NCBI GenBank assembly: GCA_052400665.1
Contig: JBQTGK010000002.1
Direction: 5' to 3' (one strand)
Origin: JBQTGK01 sp052400665
GTDB taxonomy: Bacteria > Bacteroidota > Bacteroidia > Bacteroidales > Marinifilaceae
DNA: 64,000 nt
Below are positions 62,085 through 64,000 of this stretch, one piece after another; the first letter of the stretch is position 1; each line of letters opens with the position of its first letter. The notes beneath the pieces are model-generated. The model saw nothing but the letters and a program-made list of their open reading frames with translations, ran no database searches and was not told the origin of the DNA. The position numbers were made by a program, and so were the translations under genes.

Positions 62085-64000
62085 ATGAAAGCACAAGATC
62101 TATCAAATCCCTCTCAAGAGAATGAATTAAATGAGAATGTTGAAGAGCAAGCTAAGTTTACCGAATCTGATAAAGAGGAGAAAGTGGAAGAAAAACTAGT
62201 TAATGAAGATTCCGCTTCTAAAGATGATCAGGTATCAGAAAAAACCGATCAAAAAGAAGGTGATCATGAAAGTTTGCAAGAAGAAAAAGAAGGTGAGTCA
62301 GAACTACAAAAAGAACCAGATTATAGTTTAATGGAGAAAAGTGAACTACGCGATAGGCTGGTGCTCTTGCTAGAGAATGATTCTTTGATAGATATAAAAG
62401 ATAAGGTTGCAGGTATAAAACTGAATTTCTTTAAGAAACATAATGAGGAAGTTGCTCTGCTTAGGACTAAATTTATTGAAGGTGGAGGCAAAGAGGAGGA
62501 ATTTTCTTATGATGAAGGCGAGGTAGAGAAACAAATTAAAGAGTTGCTGCAAAAATACAAGCAAAAAAAATCGGAGATTACTCGTAATCTGGAGCATGAA
62601 AAAGAAGAAAATCTTAAGAAAAAATATCAAATTATCGAGGATATTAAAGATCTGGTAAATCGAAAAGAAGCCTTCGACAAAACATTTCATGAATTTAGAG
62701 CATTACAAAAGCAATGGCATGAGATTGGTATGGTTCCTCAACAGGCATTAAAAAATTTGTGGGATAATTATCACCATCATGTCGAGAACTTTTACGACTA
62801 TATAAAAATTAACAAAGAGCTTCGCGATTTAGATTTAAAGAAGAATATGGCTTCGAAAATCAAATTATGCGAAGAAGCTGAAAAATTATTAAACGAGGAG
62901 TCTATTGTAAAAGCATTTAATACACTTCAAAAATTTCATGAGCAGTGGAGGGAAATTGGACCAGTGCCTCGCGAAGATAAGGAAGCACTTTGGGCACGAT
63001 TTAAAGAGACAACAACCATTATTAATCGTAAACATCAAGGTTTTTATGAAGGATTAAAATCTGAACAAAAAGAGAACCTTGAAAAGAAAGTAGTGCTTTG
63101 TGAAAAGGCAGAAGAAATTGCGAACCGAAAAATAGAATCGCATAAAGAGTGGAATGCTACATCTAAAGAAATTATAGAGCTTCAGAAAGTTTGGAGAACA
63201 ATTGGTTTTGCACCTAAAAAAGATAATAATAGTATTTATCAGAGATTTCGTGCTGCCTGCGATTTGTATTTCGATAGGAAACGAGATTTTTATATGGTGC
63301 TAAAAGAGAAGCTCAATGAGAATCTGACCAAGAAAAGTGAACTTTGTGAAACCGCAGAAAGCCTTCAGGATAGCGAAGACTGGAAGGAAACAACAGATAA
63401 GCTAATTACGATACAAAAACAATGGAAAAAAATAGGACCAGTTCCAAGAAAATTTTCTGATGATTTATGGGGGAGGTTTCGTGCCGCTTGCGATAAGTTT
63501 TTTGATAATAAGTCTGAACATTTCAATAATGCAGATACCGATCAGCTCGATAATTTAAAAAGTAAAGAAGCATTAATTGAACAGATCAAAGAATTTGAAT
63601 TATCGGAAAATAACGAAGATAATTTAAATGCTCTTCGTAAATTTCAAAAAGAGTGGTCGCAAATAGGATACGTCCCTTACAAGAAGAAAGATCGAATACA
63701 GGAAGCTTTCCGAAAAGCTATTAATCTTGTGTACGATAAAATGAAAATGGATGGTGAGAATGTTGAACTTCAAAAGTTTAAGTCTAAGATTGATGCCTTT
63801 CTTGATATGAATAATTCTGAAGATAAAATTATTATTGAAAGAAATAAAATAGCTAATAAAATTAGGCAGCTTGAAAGTGATATTGCTCTTTGGGAAAATA
63901 ATGTGGGATTTTTCTCATCATCGAAAAATTCGAGTGTTGTTGCAGATATTAAAGAGAAAATAGAAAAAGGAAAGCAAAATTTAAATCTGTTAAACCAAAA
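62085..64000 (+). CDS. DUF349 repeat protein (3'-truncated by window end)
   Basis: The open frame runs from ATG at 62085 to the window end without a stop: at least 638 residues, C-terminus missing. The first ~80 residues are Glu/Lys-rich and probably disordered. Then come about five DUF349 repeats with the signature FHEFRALQKQWHEIGMVPQ, FHEQWREIGPVPREDKEALWARF, LQKVWRTIGFAPKKDNNSIYQRF, IQKQWKKIGPVPRKFSDDLWGRF and FQKEWSQIGYVPYKKKDRIQEAF. DUF349 proteins are Lys/Glu-rich, largely helical and of unknown function. Prediction of a soluble cytoplasmic protein follows from absence of a signal peptide. Confidence 0.9.
   Translation, partial: MKAQDLSNPSQENELNENVEEQAKFTESDKEEKVEEKLVNEDSASKDDQVSEKTDQKEGDHESLQEEKEGESELQKEPDYSLMEKSELRDRLVLLLENDSLIDIKDKVAGIKLNFFKKHNEEVALLRTKFIEGGGKEEEFSYDEGEVEKQIKELLQKYKQKKSEITRNLEHEKEENLKKKYQIIEDIKDLVNRKEAFDKTFHEFRALQKQWHEIGMVPQQALKNLWDNYHHHVENFYDYIKINKELRDLDLKKNMASKIKLCEEAEKLLNEESIVKAFNTLQKFHEQWREIGPVPREDKEALWARFKETTTIINRKHQGFYEGLKSEQKENLEKKVVLCEKAEEIANRKIESHKEWNATSKEIIELQKVWRTIGFAPKKDNNSIYQRFRAACDLYFDRKRDFYMVLKEKLNENLTKKSELCETAESLQDSEDWKETTDKLITIQKQWKKIGPVPRKFSDDLWGRFRAACDKFFDNKSEHFNNADTDQLDNLKSKEALIEQIKEFELSENNEDNLNALRKFQKEWSQIGYVPYKKKDRIQEAFRKAINLVYDKMKMDGENVELQKFKSKIDAFLDMNNSEDKIIIERNKIANKIRQLESDIALWENNVGFFSSSKNSSVVADIKEKIEKGKQNLNLLNQ

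Overview
The window comes from an AT-rich (roughly one third G+C) member of the Bacteroidota, most likely a marine, polysaccharide-degrading lineage in or near the Marinilabiliales/Marinifilaceae. The evidence is a SusC/SusD pair, a hybrid two-component regulator (HTCS), two proteins with C-terminal type IX secretion (T9SS) sorting domains, many lipoproteins, near absence of Shine-Dalgarno sequences, and Bacteroidota-restricted families (DUF3078, M64 peptidase, DUF349). The genus cannot be fixed from the sequence alone.

1-24.9 kb is a compact agar/porphyran utilisation locus. It opens in a repeat-rich non-coding stretch (1-911), then carries a sulfatase, a GH117 anhydro-galactosidase-like lipoprotein, a GH86-like agarase/porphyranase with a T9SS tail, a minus-strand HTCS, and on the plus strand susC, susD and a surface glycan-binding lipoprotein. 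A second plus-strand set follows: zinc-type dehydrogenase, KduD-like SDR, aldehyde dehydrogenase, enolase-superfamily cycloisomerase/dehydratase, aldose 1-epimerase and a RhaT-family permease. Read together: the surface GH86 cuts the galactan, SusCD and the SGBP import oligosaccharides, periplasmic sulfatase and GH117 release D-galactose and 3,6-anhydro-L-galactose (AHG), and the cytoplasmic enzymes oxidise AHG, open it to 2-keto-3-deoxy-galactonate and probably convert that to 2-keto-3-deoxy-gluconate. The KDG kinase and KDPG aldolase needed to finish the route are not in this window. Shared TATCAAAC / C-tract motifs and a perfect 12-bp inverted repeat in the promoter regions are candidate HTCS operators.

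25-34 kb is mixed chromosome: M64 peptidase (minus), a DUF554 membrane protein, an AmgK-like sugar kinase fused to a RapZ C-terminal domain, a 44-residue Cys-rich protein, a MurU-like nucleotidyltransferase (together a likely peptidoglycan amino-sugar recycling module), an unknown membrane protein, mnmA (minus), DUF3078 and DUF6146 proteins. 33.9-38.1 kb is a 1384-residue subtilisin with seven FN3 repeats, a GEVED domain and a T9SS tail.

38.4-64 kb is mostly housekeeping and signalling: AddA/RecB-like helicase-nuclease, MORN-type lipoprotein, isocitrate/isopropylmalate dehydrogenase plus an odd HD-domain protein, DUF2284 protein, SLC13 transporter-cysQ-S9 peptidase run, Lrp/AsnC regulator, soluble PAS/GAF hybrid histidine kinase, a lipoprotein, 5'-nucleotidase, queE, TorF-like porin, rubrerythrin, trmD, Hsp20 and a DUF349 protein cut by the window end. 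No rRNA, tRNA, CRISPR array, integrase or transposase was recognised.
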